A stretch of DNA of 15,502 bases, taken from NCBI GenBank assembly GCA_023387085.1, contig JAEWIL010000089.1, forward strand, positions 1 to 15,502, in the 5' to 3' direction. Shown here one piece after another: positions 15,314 through 15,502 of the stretch. The translations under genes were made by a program, and so were the position numbers. Source of the stretch: Pseudomonadota bacterium (lineage in GTDB: Bacteria; Pseudomonadota; Alphaproteobacteria; Sphingomonadales; Sphingomonadaceae). The notes below the pieces were generated by a model. The model searched no databases. It was given only the letters and a program-made list of their open reading frames with translations, and had not been told where the DNA came from. The stretch's first letter is position 1; each line of letters begins with the position of its first letter.

Positions 15314-15336
15314 CCGGCGGCGCGACATGCCGCCGG
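15314..15336 (-). promoter_or_regulatory. Hairpin in the leader of the 50-aa peptide gene
   Basis: CCGGCGG (15314-15320) and CCGCCGG (15330-15336) form a perfect 7-bp stem, 17 bases upstream of the peptide start and ending just before its ribosome binding site. On the minus strand only TTT follows. It could protect a processed peptide mRNA or attenuate read-through from the preceding gene. No promoter is recognised in 15337-15417. Confidence 0.45.
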
Positions 15337-15417
15337 CGACAGGGTTATGGGCTGCCGTGCCGGGGTCCCAGTGAACTTATCGTAATCGGTGGCGCGGGAT
15401 TCCCCGGCATGATCGGT

Positions 15418-15502
15418 TCAGAATTCCAGCCACAGCGACAGGCCGGGCGGCGGGTCGGCGGGCGGGGCTTCGGCGGCGTGGCGCGCGGCGTCGGCGCGGG
15501 CG
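15418..15502 (-). CDS. C-terminal end of an unidentified protein (partial)
   Basis: The last 27 residues of a gene entering from beyond the right edge. The tail is Ala/Pro-rich (ARADAARHAAEAPPADPPPG) and ends in the hydrophobic LSLWLEF before a TGA. Strong GC bias at third positions supports a coding frame. It is the next gene upstream of the 50-aa peptide on the same strand, 121 bases away. Too short to identify. Confidence 0.6.
   Translation of the reverse strand, partial: ARADAARHAAEAPPADPPPGLSLWLEF

Overview
The window looks like chromosomal DNA of an alphaproteobacterium of the order Sphingomonadales, probably Sphingopyxis or a close relative. It is GC-rich, carries a SciP-type (DUF1153) cell-cycle regulator, has a sigma-EcfG-type promoter motif, and its housekeeping proteins (MnmA, LepA, MreB) read as alphaproteobacterial. 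The genus is an inference from recognition, not from a search. No tRNA, rRNA, CRISPR array or intact insertion sequence was seen.

Layout. Positions 1-2583 (minus strand): a 46-aa charged protein followed by an FrnE-type DsbA oxidoreductase, then a DUF4345-like membrane protein downstream of mnmA. Positions 2716-3401 (plus): an unrecognised 127-aa protein overlapping the start of the sciP-like gene, closed by a strong terminator. Positions 3546-3884: a small Ala/Asp-rich lipoprotein with its own terminator. Positions 3996-4034: a perfect palindromic element. Positions 4048-5219: a GNAT acetyltransferase divergent from an XRE-family regulator, which has a near-ideal EcfG promoter overlapped by a small palindrome. 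Positions 5235-6275 (minus): an orphan MreB without mreC or mreD beside it. Positions 6556-6964: a GFA-family gene broken by a frameshift. Positions 7026-7260: a tiny secreted Lys/Ala-rich protein with terminator. Positions 7456-10295 (minus): lepA followed after 5 bases by a secreted Sel1/Hcp-like protein with seven Cys pairs at exact 36-residue spacing.

Positions 10296-10719 hold no convincing gene but contain a 16-bp perfect inverted repeat and a family of AAAGGTC direct repeats. Next comes a solitary 790-aa Type IIG-like restriction-modification protein (10785-13157, plus strand). Its central, post-motif-IV part is clearly less GC-rich than its ends, as if the target recognition region had been exchanged.

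The last 2.3 kb (minus strand) is the most promising part for new biology. It holds the end of an unidentified gene, a 50-aa peptide with an excellent ribosome binding site, and two overlapping genes that each appear to join a cupin-like domain to C-terminal HEAT-like repeats. One cupin keeps a cysteine-dioxygenase-like H-x-H plus distal His pattern and the other has lost it. A peptide plus an active and a degenerate cupin/HEAT partner suggests a peptide-modifying (RiPP-like) or peptide-sensing system. That function is inference; the gene arrangement and motifs are visible.
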